From Oscillospiraceae bacterium (lineage in GTDB: Bacteria; Bacillota; Clostridia; Oscillospirales; Ruminococcaceae), in assembly GCA_017547245.1 (NCBI GenBank), contig JAFYQD010000004.1, forward strand, positions 1 to 39,453: a stretch of 39,453 bases of DNA. Direction: 5' to 3'. Positions 29,082 to 34,915 of the stretch are shown one piece after another. A program made the position numbers and the translations under genes. Every line of letters begins with the position of its first letter. The stretch's first letter is position 1. A model generated the notes under the pieces. It was given only the letters and a program-made list of their open reading frames with translations. It ran no database searches and had not been told where the DNA came from.

Positions 29082-29792
29082 TTATTCACCCATCAAACGC
29101 CGCATCACTTCGTTATAGGCGTCTTCTACACCGCCCAGGTCACGTCTGAAGCGGTCCTTATCCAGCTTTTCGTGGGTATTTTCGTCCCAGAAGCGGCAGG
29201 TATCGGGAGAAATTTCGTCAGCCAGCACGATGGTGCCGTCGCTCAGCTTGCCAAATTCCAGTTTGAAGTCAACCAGGTCGATGCCCAGCTTCTTCATATA
29301 AGCCTTCAGGAAATCGTTTACAGCAAAGGCATACTTGGTAATCAGCTCAATTTCTTCACGGGTAGCGGCCTTTAGGGCAATGGCATGATAATCGTTGATC
29401 AGGGGATCGCCCAGGTCGTCATTCTTGTAGGAAAATTCGATGGTGGGCTGTTCAAAAACAATGCCTTCTTCCACACCGTAACGCTTGGCAAAGGAACCGG
29501 CAGAGATATTGCGGATGATAACCTCCAAGGGAACGATGGAAACCTTCTTTACGATGGTTTCACGGTCAGAGATTTCTTCTACATAATGGGTGGGGACACC
29601 GGCTTCTTCCAGCTTCTGCATCAGGAAGTTGGACATCTTATTATTGATAACGCCCTTGCCGGCAATGGTTCCCTTTTTCAGGCCATTGAAAGCCGTGGCA
29701 TCATCCTTGTACTCGACAATGTACATTTCGGGGTTTTCGGTAGCGAAAACCTTTTTTGCCTTACCTTCGTACAGCTGTTCCATCTTAATCAT
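29082..29792 (-). CDS. purC: SAICAR synthetase
   Basis: PurC joins CAIR and aspartate with ATP to form SAICAR. The 236-residue product has the family N terminus [13 protein letters not shown], the substrate-binding [20 protein letters not shown]-type block in mid-protein, LVDFKLEFG and [14 protein letters not shown]. The ATG at 29792 overlaps the purE stop in the sequence ATGA, which supports this start and suggests translational coupling; a GGAGG lies ten bases before it. Confidence 0.97.
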   Translation of the reverse strand: MIKMEQLYEGKAKKVFATENPEMYIVEYKDDATAFNGLKKGTIAGKGVINNKMSNFLMQKLEEAGVPTHYVEEISDRETIVKKVSIVPLEVIIRNISAGSFAKRYGVEEGIVFEQPTIEFSYKNDDLGDPLINDYHAIALKAATREEIELITKYAFAVNDFLKAYMKKLGIDLVDFKLEFGKLSDGTIVLADEISPDTCRFWDENTHEKLDKDRFRRDLGGVEDAYNEVMRRLMGE

Positions 29793-30289
29793 AATGCTTC
29801 AACCTCCGTCATGATTTTATTATCTTTTTCCCGGACTTTATCGATCATGTCCTGTTTTGCATCCAAAAGGGTTTTTGCAAGCTCTTCATCACCAAGGGCC
29901 AGCATCTGTGCAGCCAGAATGGCGGCGTTTTCAGCACCGTTTACGGCCACGGTAGCCACGGGGATGCCGGTGGGCATCTGTACGGTAGCCAGCAAAGCAT
30001 CCAAGCCATCAAAAGTGGAGGATTTGATTGGAATGCCGATGACAGGCAGCGTAGTGTGTGCGGCAAGAACACCGGCCAGGTGAGCCGCCATGCCGGCTGC
30101 GGCAATGATAACACCAAAGCCGTTTTGTGCCGCTGCTGCTGCAAAGTTTGCCGCTGCCTTGGGGGTACGGTGGGCAGACATTACGTGTGCCTCAACCGGA
30201 ATATTCCAGGCTTTAAGCCGCAGAACAGCCTTTTTGACCACATCAAAATCGCTGTCGCTACCCATGATGACCGCAACCTTTTTTCTCAT
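29789..30289 (-). CDS. purE: N5-carboxyaminoimidazole ribonucleotide mutase
   Basis: PurE moves the carboxyl group of N5-CAIR to give CAIR. From the ATG at 30289 it is 166 residues, with GSDSD at residues 10-14 and SAHRTP at 38-43, the class I pattern that normally works with PurK. No purK is in this cluster. The ATG has GGAGG six bases upstream; the longer reading to 30334 starts inside the upstream terminator and is rejected. It is the first gene of the purine operon. Only 21 bp separate it from the RNA terminator upstream, so it seems to depend on read-through. Confidence 0.96.
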   Translation of the reverse strand: MRKKVAVIMGSDSDFDVVKKAVLRLKAWNIPVEAHVMSAHRTPKAAANFAAAAAQNGFGVIIAAAGMAAHLAGVLAAHTTLPVIGIPIKSSTFDGLDALLATVQMPTGIPVATVAVNGAENAAILAAQMLALGDEELAKTLLDAKQDMIDKVREKDNKIMTEVEAL

Positions 30290-30310
30290 TTTTAACCTCC
30301 GTATTTTATC

Positions 30311-30344
30311 GGGTAAAAATAAAAACTGCGGCACGAGTCCGCAG
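30311..30344 (-). terminator. Intrinsic terminator between the structured RNA and purE
   Basis: CTGCGG (30326-30331) pairs with CCGCAG (30339-30344), loop of seven, followed on the minus strand by a T-rich run (TTTTTATTTTT, from 30325 down). It ends the 6S-like RNA and could also act as an attenuator for purE, since no promoter fits between it and purE. Confidence 0.85.
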
Positions 30345-30530
30345 CTTGCTTTTATCCCATATTATTTACAATTACACTGATGCACTTATTGTGATGCAGA
30401 TTGGACAAAAAGAGGCACTTATTCCGACTGCCGAAGTGCGCACTACGCCCGGAAAGATAGGTTTGAGCCCAACTTCCAACCGTAAACCCCAACACGGAAT
30501 CAACCTCCCTGCCATAAGTTAAAAGTATTG
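30345..30530 (-). ncRNA. ssrS: Candidate 6S RNA upstream of purE
   Basis: A non-coding stretch of about 185 nt lies between a good promoter and an intrinsic terminator. Folding by eye gives a 6S-like rod. The ends close: CUUUUAACUUAU (30525-30514) with AUGGGAUAAAAG (30360-30349), 11 pairs and one mismatch. A large asymmetric bubble follows, then GGUUGGA (30481-30475) with UCCAAUC (30405-30399). The end arm is UUCCG (30454-30450) with CGGAA (30426-30422), capped by an AGU-GCGC-ACU hairpin. The 3' side of the bubble has a small UGCA...UGCA hairpin. Closing stem, central bubble and terminal arm are the 6S plan, which mimics an open promoter and binds RNA polymerase. Placement next to purine genes is also known for 6S in some lineages (purK in cyanobacteria, from memory). 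It could instead be a purine-operon leader; it does not match the purine riboswitch. Confidence 0.62.
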
Positions 30531-30535
30531 CTTTT

Positions 30536-30564
30536 ATTCTACCGAATTTTGCGAAAAAAAACAA
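30536..30564 (-). promoter_or_regulatory. Promoter of the 6S-like RNA and purine operon
   Basis: TTGTTT (30559-30564), 17 bp, TAGAAT (30536-30541) reads toward purE. The expected start is near 30529, at the base of the closing stem of the RNA. It is the only convincing promoter I find before purE. No PurR-box pair was recognised. Confidence 0.68.
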
Positions 30565-30650
30565 TGGAATTTGCAGACTTTGACCGCCAAATAATTAGCC
30601 ATAAAATATGATTGGATTGTCGATGTTGACCAATGATATTTTTTGTCAAA

Positions 30651-30690
30651 TAAAAATGCACCTATCCCACCGGAACAGGTGCAATTTTTT
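30651..30690. terminator. Terminator after the small membrane-protein gene
   Basis: GCACCT (30658-30663) pairs with AGGTGC (30677-30682), with a partly paired interior. On the minus strand TTTTTATTT follows; on the plus strand a run of six T follows. It lies about 20 bp past the stop of the 92-residue gene. Confidence 0.75.
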
Positions 30691-30702
30691 GAAAAACAAA
30701 GC

Positions 30703-30981
30703 TTATGCAGCGCGCAGTGCGGGACGGGAAACAGCGGTGGCAGGATGATTTACCACATTGTTGCGGCGGCGGCGACGGGCGGCATACATGGCACGCTTTG
30801 CAGCAGCGGCAGTATTGGCTGCAGCATAGGCAAATACACCAAAGAAAGCTGCCTGAACGATCATGCGGATAAAGGTGATGTTGCCGGCTTCCCAGGCGCT
30901 CATGCTGCCCAGAACACCCAACAGAACAGACAAAACTGCGATCATATTCCAAACAAAAGCCTTAACTTTCAGATTCAACAT
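30703..30981 (-). CDS. Small two-helix membrane protein, unknown function
   Basis: I do not recognise this 92-residue protein. It has two hydrophobic segments, about residues 8-29 (with NMIAVLSVLLGVLG) and 37-60 (with IVQAAFFGVFAYAAANTAAA), and then a strongly basic stretch ARRRRR at 68-73 followed by a polar tail. This predicts a hairpin in the membrane with both ends probably inside. The ATG at 30981 has an AAGGTGA ribosome-binding site. It is divergent from an XRE-S24 repressor, and its TTTACA-N17-TAATAT promoter has a perfect operator palindrome in the spacer, so it is very likely repressed by that protein and released when the repressor cleaves itself. It could be a stress- or damage-induced membrane protein, possibly toxic; no toxin family is recognised. 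Confidence 0.72.
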   Translation of the reverse strand: MLNLKVKAFVWNMIAVLSVLLGVLGSMSAWEAGNITFIRMIVQAAFFGVFAYAAANTAAAAKRAMYAARRRRRNNVVNHPATAVSRPALRAA

Positions 30982-31025
30982 GAGATGTCACCTTCCTTTT
31001 TGTCTCTATACACGATGGTTTTGAC

Positions 31026-31141
31026 ACAACCATTTGTTTTCTGAGCTTATATTACCACAACTTTTGGTTGTTGTAAAGAGGTTTTTACAACTTTTTGGAA
31101 TATTTTTTGTTTTTCTCTTTACTTTAACCACTTTTGGTTGT
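31026..31141. promoter_or_regulatory. Four phased operator-like sites in the divergent region
   Basis: Sites share ACAAC-N5-GTTGT: A 31026-31040 (ACAACCATTTGTTTT, left half only), B 31057-31071 (ACAACTTTTGGTTGT, perfect), D 31087-31101 (ACAACTTTTTGGAAT, left half), C 31127-31141 (ACCACTTTTGGTTGT, one mismatch). Start-to-start distances are 31, 30 and 40 bp, close to 3, 3 and 4 helical turns. B fills the spacer of the minus-strand promoter and C fills the spacer of the plus-strand promoter. This is the layout expected for a dimeric repressor that binds on one face of the DNA. Confidence 0.72.
31049..31077 (-). promoter_or_regulatory. Promoter of the small membrane-protein gene
   Basis: TTTACA (31072-31077), 17 bp, TAATAT (31049-31054) reads toward the 92-residue gene. 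Operator B (31057-31071) covers the last 15 bp of the spacer, so bound repressor would block RNA polymerase. Confidence 0.72.
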
Positions 31142-31146
31142 ATAAT
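31118..31146 (+). promoter_or_regulatory. Promoter of the S24 repressor gene
   Basis: TTTACT (31118-31123), 17 bp, TATAAT (31141-31146) reads toward the repressor gene, about 30 bp before its ATG. Operator C (31127-31141) lies in the spacer and touches the -10, which implies autorepression. Confidence 0.78.
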
Positions 31147-31176
31147 AAAAACATCTAAAACGAGGAGGCTTAAAAC

Positions 31177-31788
31177 ATGTTTACAGCAAGGCTGAAAGAA
31201 CTGCGCAAAGCCAAAAACGTTTCACAAACTTTGCTGGCCGAGGTGCTGGGTGTAAGCCAGCAGGCCGTGGGCAAGTGGGAAAGCGGACGCTCCTCCCCCG
31301 ACCCCCACACCGTGGCTGACATTGCTTCTTATTTTGGTGTAACGGCCGACTACCTGCTGGGTTGTTCGGATATGCGCCATTTTCCCCAATACGAAAATAC
31401 CACCAATGGTGCCTTTATCCCCGTTATCGGCACCGTACGCGCCGGCTATGGCGCCCTTGCCTTTGAAGATGACTATGGCAGCGAGGTTGCCGATGTCCGC
31501 CGTCCCGAAGATTACTTTTACCTGATGGTGCGCGGCGACAGCATGGAGCCCCGCATCCAAAGCGGCGATCTGGCACTGGTGCACCGTCAACCCGATGTAA
31601 ACAGCGGTGAACTGGCTGTTGTGCTGGTGGATGGCGAAGAAGGCACCCTGAAAAAGATCATCAAAAAAGACGGCATGCTGATTCTGCAGCCCTTCAACCC
31701 CGCCTACCCTGCCATGATTTATTCGGGTGAGGACCTGAACTATATCCAGATTGTGGGCAAAGTGGTTGAAACCAAAGCCCGTTGGTAA
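31177..31788 (+). CDS. XRE-family repressor with S24 (LexA-like) autocleavage domain
   Basis: This 203-residue protein has an N-terminal Cro/CI helix-turn-helix (about residues 6-62, with SQTLLAEVLGVSQQAVGKWE) and a C-terminal S24 peptidase domain. The domain shows the Ala-Gly cleavage pair A89-G90 (VRAGYG), the nucleophile S122 in RGDSMEPRI and the general base K159 in EGTLKKI. Such proteins resemble lambda CI and cleave themselves when RecA filaments form. It is not LexA itself, whose DNA-binding domain is winged helix. No phage genes are nearby, so it seems to be a chromosomal regulator. ATG at 31177 has AGGAGG eight bases upstream. It is divergent from the small membrane-protein gene and probably controls both itself and that gene. 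Confidence 0.92.
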   Translation: MFTARLKELRKAKNVSQTLLAEVLGVSQQAVGKWESGRSSPDPHTVADIASYFGVTADYLLGCSDMRHFPQYENTTNGAFIPVIGTVRAGYGALAFEDDYGSEVADVRRPEDYFYLMVRGDSMEPRIQSGDLALVHRQPDVNSGELAVVLVDGEEGTLKKIIKKDGMLILQPFNPAYPAMIYSGEDLNYIQIVGKVVETKARW

Positions 31789-31795
31789 AACAAAC

Positions 31796-31838
31796 ACAAA
31801 AACTCCCGAAACCTTACGGCTTCGGGAGTTTCTTTTCG
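31796..31838. terminator. Bidirectional terminator
   Basis: AACTCCCGAA (31801-31810) pairs with TTCGGGAGTT (31821-31830), loop of ten. T-rich runs follow on the plus strand (TTTCTTTTC) and on the minus strand (TTTTTGTGTTTG). It separates the repressor gene from the convergent SIS gene. Confidence 0.87.
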
Positions 31839-31844
31839 TTATGT

Positions 31845-32462
31845 TTACTTCTGGCCGGTCAGCAGACGTTCGCCCACTGCTCCGCCGGGATGAATGATGG
31901 CAAACTGATCACGGGTGTATTCGGTCACCTCAATCAGTGTGATGGCGATGGCATCCCAAATGGACATGGCCGACAGAGTGCTGGAAGTGGCCAGCATGTT
32001 GAAAGGATCGGCCTCGTAATTGATGTTCATGGGGACGATGTAATCGCTTTCCTTGGCCAGTTCACCCTCGGGCTTTTCGGTAGTGGTGATAACGGTAACG
32101 CCCTTGGCCTTACAGGCACCCAGCATGGGCATCAGCTCGCCCGACTTACCGCCCTTGGAAACAAAAATCATGATATCACCGGGCTTTACACGGCCTAATG
32201 CGCCGTGAACGGCATCGGCAGGCGACAGGAACGAGGCCGGAACTTCGATGCAGGAAAGGGTGTGGGCAATCTTCTTGGCTGTAACACCCGAGGTACCGCA
32301 GGCACTGGTGAAAATGCGGCCCTTATGGTTGGCAATCAGGTTAACCACATCCGAAATCTGATCGCCATCAACATAATCGGCAAGATAGGAGATGGCAGCG
32401 GCCTCATCCTTCATCGCCTTTTTAACCTTGGCCGAAATTTCGGCATTACTGAGCTGCTTCAT
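31845..32462 (-). CDS. SIS-domain sugar-phosphate isomerase (KpsF/GutQ-like, no CBS)
   Basis: A 205-residue SIS-domain protein. The phosphosugar-binding features are SACGTSG at residues 53-59, the FVSKGGKSGE loop in mid-protein and the HPGGAVGERL motif at 191-200, which is typical of KpsF/GutQ arabinose-5-phosphate isomerases. It stops right after this motif and lacks the tandem CBS domains of KpsF. Many Gram-positive gut bacteria encode such CBS-free forms in sugar-utilisation clusters, so a Kdo role is unlikely. It lies 18 bp after nrdR in an apparent operon, which does not explain its substrate. Other phosphosugar isomerases are possible. Confidence 0.83.
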   Translation of the reverse strand: MKQLSNAEISAKVKKAMKDEAAAISYLADYVDGDQISDVVNLIANHKGRIFTSACGTSGVTAKKIAHTLSCIEVPASFLSPADAVHGALGRVKPGDIMIFVSKGGKSGELMPMLGACKAKGVTVITTTEKPEGELAKESDYIVPMNINYEADPFNMLATSSTLSAMSIWDAIAITLIEVTEYTRDQFAIIHPGGAVGERLLTGQK

Positions 32463-32480
32463 GGTTGGATACCTCCGAGA

Positions 32481-32939
32481 TTATTCTTCGCTTTGCAAAA
32501 TGGTCTTCAGTTCGGAAAGGAAGGAATTGATGTCCTTGAACTGGCGGTAAACCGAGGCAAAGCGCACATAGGCTACCTGATCGATGTTTTTCAGCTTTTC
32601 CATGGCATATTCGCCGATTTCGGTGGAAGGCACTTCCCTTTCCAGCGAATTCTGCAGGGAAGTTTCGATTTCTGCCACAGCGTTTTCCAGTGTGGAAAGC
32701 GAAACGGGACGTTTTTCACAGGATTTCAGCATACCCGAAAGCAGCTTGGCGCGGTCAAAGGCCTCGCGGGAGCCATCACGCTTGATGACCATCAAGGGGG
32801 TGGTTTCAACCACTTCATAGGTGGTAAAGCGCTTTTCACAGGTAAGGCATTCACGGCGGCGGCGGATGCGCTCGCCTTCATCGGTGGGACGGGAATCGAT
32901 TACTTTGCTGTCGGCACTGCCGCAAAACGGACATCTCAT
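32481..32939 (-). CDS. nrdR: Transcriptional repressor NrdR
   Basis: NrdR senses ATP and dATP and represses ribonucleotide reductase genes. The 152-residue protein has the N-terminal zinc ribbon (C3, C6, C31, C34), the following [17 protein letters not shown] stretch and an ATP-cone domain at about residues 46-136 ([20 protein letters not shown]). ATG at 32939 follows an AGGAGGATGAGTAT stretch. A NrdR-box-like palindrome covers the -35 of its own promoter, so it is probably autoregulated. No nrd structural gene is in the window. Confidence 0.96.
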   Translation of the reverse strand: MRCPFCGSADSKVIDSRPTDEGERIRRRRECLTCEKRFTTYEVVETTPLMVIKRDGSREAFDRAKLLSGMLKSCEKRPVSLSTLENAVAEIETSLQNSLEREVPSTEIGEYAMEKLKNIDQVAYVRFASVYRQFKDINSFLSELKTILQSEE

Positions 32940-32987
32940 ATACTCATCCTCCTGACCCTTGGTCCTGGGTGAATTTTACTTATAGTT

Positions 32988-33070
32988 ATCATAGCAAAAA
33001 AACATTAATACCACAAGTAGTTGTGGTGAAATAGTACGAAAAAAGGTATTATTGCACAACTACTTTGGTC
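32988..33070 (-). promoter_or_regulatory. nrdR promoter with two NrdR-box-like sites
   Basis: TTGTGG (33011-33016), 17 bp, TATGAT (32988-32993) reads toward nrdR. Box 1, ACCACAAGTAGTTGTGGT (33010-33027), is a perfect 7-bp palindrome over the -35 and fits the known CwA-N4-TwG core of NrdR boxes. Box 2 (33053-33070) is an imperfect copy, matching 12 of 18 bases of the box 1 reverse complement, with its centre 43 bp upstream, about four helical turns. Confidence 0.68.
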
Positions 33071-33101
33071 TATATGTTCCCTAATGAAGAAAATACGATA
33101 T

Positions 33102-33136
33102 GGAAAAATAAACCCCCCGAGAGAATCTCTCGGGGG
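33102..33136 (-). terminator. mreB terminator
   Basis: CCCCCGAGAG (33114-33123) pairs with CTCTCGGGGG (33127-33136) with a three-base loop, followed on the minus strand by GTTTATTTTTCC. It lies 7 bp past the mreB stop. Confidence 0.9.
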
Positions 33137-33143
33137 TCATTTT

Positions 33144-34160
33144 TTATGCCTGATAGTGGTTGGTGTGGTTGATGAAGCCATCGACCAAAACTTCCAGATA
33201 GTCGAAAGCCATGCCAACGCCGCGGGCTACACATTCCACGGGGTCATCGGCCAGATAGCACTTGAGGCCCATGCGGTGGGAAAGATACTTATCCAGACCA
33301 CCCAGCATGGCGCCGCCGCCGGTCATCAGCAGGCCGCGTTCATGGATGTCGGCCACCAGTTCGGGAGGGGTGCGTTCCAGCACCGACTGTACTGCGGTGG
33401 CAACCTGTTCGGCTTCGGCCAGCAGAGGAGGAATCAGCTCCTTGTTGGTCAGCTGCAGACGGTGGGGCAGGCCGTTCATCAGGTTGCGGCCCTTTACTTC
33501 ACAGGTCTTCAGGGGGTCATCTTCCCAGATGGTGCCGATTTCAATCTTGGTTCTTTCGGCAGTGTTGTCACCCAGCAGAACATTATAGCGGTCACGCACA
33601 TAGCGGACAATGGCTTCGTTAAAGCGGTTGCCGGCAACCTTGATGGAGGTTTTGCAGACGATGCCGCTGAGGGAAAGCACAGCGATATCGCTGGTGCCGC
33701 CGCCCATATCCAGAACGATAACACCACCGGGCTTGGTGATGTCAATACCGGCGCCCAGACAGGCTGCAACAGGTTCTTCCATCAGGTAAACCTTGCGTGC
33801 GCCTGCGGCCAGACAGGTATCGATAACGGCACGGGATTCTACTTCGGTAACGCCGGAAGGAACGCAGACGCAAACACGCGGTTTGAGGAAGCTGCCCTTG
33901 CAGACCTTCTTCAGGAAGTGTTTGATCATCATTGCGGTAACATCATAGTCGGAAATTACACCATCGGCCAAGGGCTTGATGGCACGGATGCGGTCAGGAG
34001 TTTTGCCCAGAACGCGGTAGGCTTCTTCACCTACGCTGAGCACCTTACCGTTGGATGTATCAAGGGCAACAACCGAAGGCTCACGCAGAACAACACCCTG
34101 TCCACGCACATGGATCAGAGTGGTAGCTGTGCCAAGGTCGATTCCTATATCTTTATTCAT
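33144..34160 (-). CDS. mreB: MreB/Mbl-family rod-shape protein
   Basis: MreB is the bacterial actin that guides side-wall peptidoglycan synthesis. The 338-residue protein has the phosphate-1 motif GIDLGTATT at residues 6-14, the family PLADGVISDYDVT segment at 63-75, phosphate-2 LDMGGGTSD at 150-158 and the adenosine motif MTGGGAMLGG near residue 285. It lacks the amphipathic N-terminal leader of some MreBs. No mreC, mreD or rodA is adjacent, so it is a lone copy that could be an Mbl or MreBH-like paralogue. Promoter and terminator flank it, which makes it monocistronic. Confidence 0.92.
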   Translation of the reverse strand: MNKDIGIDLGTATTLIHVRGQGVVLREPSVVALDTSNGKVLSVGEEAYRVLGKTPDRIRAIKPLADGVISDYDVTAMMIKHFLKKVCKGSFLKPRVCVCVPSGVTEVESRAVIDTCLAAGARKVYLMEEPVAACLGAGIDITKPGGVIVLDMGGGTSDIAVLSLSGIVCKTSIKVAGNRFNEAIVRYVRDRYNVLLGDNTAERTKIEIGTIWEDDPLKTCEVKGRNLMNGLPHRLQLTNKELIPPLLAEAEQVATAVQSVLERTPPELVADIHERGLLMTGGGAMLGGLDKYLSHRMGLKCYLADDPVECVARGVGMAFDYLEVLVDGFINHTNHYQA

Positions 34161-34193
34161 GGTCGGATCCCCCTAAGTAAGTCATACAAAAAA

Positions 34194-34222
34194 ATTATAC
34201 TGTATTTTCCATTCAAATACAA
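34194..34222 (-). promoter_or_regulatory. mreB promoter
   Basis: TTGTAT (34217-34222), 17 bp, TATAAT (34194-34199) reads toward mreB, ending 33 bp before its ATG. Upstream lie two adjoining palindromes, AAGAGCTCTT and CTTCATGAAG (about 34221-34237). No T-run terminator is seen after comF, so read-through into mreB is possible. Confidence 0.75.
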
Positions 34223-34249
34223 GAGCTCTTCATGAAGGCTTTAACAACA

Positions 34250-34912
34250 TCAGTCCTGCTGAAAACGAGGTGTTACGGCTATGGTCAGGCACACCACCTC
34301 GGATGCTCCGGCATCCTTCAGCAGCCATGCACAACGGCGCAAAGTGCTGCCGGTGGTAAAGACATCGTCCACCAGCAAAATGCGCTTGCCTGCAGGAGAA
34401 GCTCCGTTGGCCAGCACAAATGAATGGTTGGCCTCCAGCCTGCGCAGACGGGCCGAAAGGTCATGTTGCGCCACGCTTCCCACACGTGCAAGCACCTCGG
34501 GATGATATTCGGCCGAAAGAAGCCCGGCAATGGGTTCCGCCAACAATTCGGCCTGATTATAGCCACGTTCTTTGCGGCGGTGTTCGGCCATGGGCACGGG
34601 CACAACCCATTCGGGAGAAAAGTCTTCCAACGCCTGCACCATATAGGGCACAAAGAATTTGGCAGCATCTTTTCTGCCGTAAAACTTCATTTGACCGATG
34701 GCATGGCGCACCCCATCTTTATACCAAAACGGTGCTGAAATTTTTGAAAAAGGATCCTCGTGGTGGACTGCTGCCCCCTTTTCTTCCAAAAACGGCAGAG
34801 CTTGGGCGCATTTGGGACAGCACAGCAGGCCCGACTTGACCACTTCTCCGCAAAGCAGGCAGCGGTCGGGATAAAAGGCGGTTATGATTTTGTTGAAAAA
34901 TGCACAGGCCAT
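34250..34912 (-). CDS. comF: ComF-family phosphoribosyltransferase-like protein
   Basis: ComF proteins take part in DNA uptake during competence, probably with the ComFA helicase, and carry a PRTase fold. The 220-residue protein has an N-terminal zinc finger (C18, C21, C32, C35), the family block PVPMAEHRRKERGYNQAELLA in mid-protein and the PRPP-loop motif ILLVDDVFTTGST near residue 187. I place the start at the ATG at 34912; a TTG just before it is less likely. It lies directly after recD2, 3 bp past its stop. No comFA gene is adjacent, so a competence role is an inference from the family. Confidence 0.9.
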   Translation of the reverse strand: MACAFFNKIITAFYPDRCLLCGEVVKSGLLCCPKCAQALPFLEEKGAAVHHEDPFSKISAPFWYKDGVRHAIGQMKFYGRKDAAKFFVPYMVQALEDFSPEWVVPVPMAEHRRKERGYNQAELLAEPIAGLLSAEYHPEVLARVGSVAQHDLSARLRRLEANHSFVLANGASPAGKRILLVDDVFTTGSTLRRCAWLLKDAGASEVVCLTIAVTPRFQQD

Positions 34913-34915
34913 CAA

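Noticed and set aside
30345-30530. Purine riboswitch or T-box in front of purE
   Set aside because: The purine-aptamer core and the T-box AGGGUGGNACCGCG sequence are absent; the closing stem with large bubble fits 6S better.
30352-30564. 70-codon frame on the minus strand upstream of purE
   Set aside because: It starts inside the promoter, has no ribosome-binding site, and covers the stretch that folds as an RNA. A structured RNA explains the region better.
31054-31062. NrdR control of the S24 region, because ACCACAACT also occurs in the nrdR box 1
   Set aside because: Only nine bases are shared and the two palindromes have different symmetry, so the match is probably chance.
31177-31788. 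Prophage remnant signalled by a CI-like repressor
   Set aside because: No integrase, phage structural gene, att-like repeat or change of composition is seen on either side.
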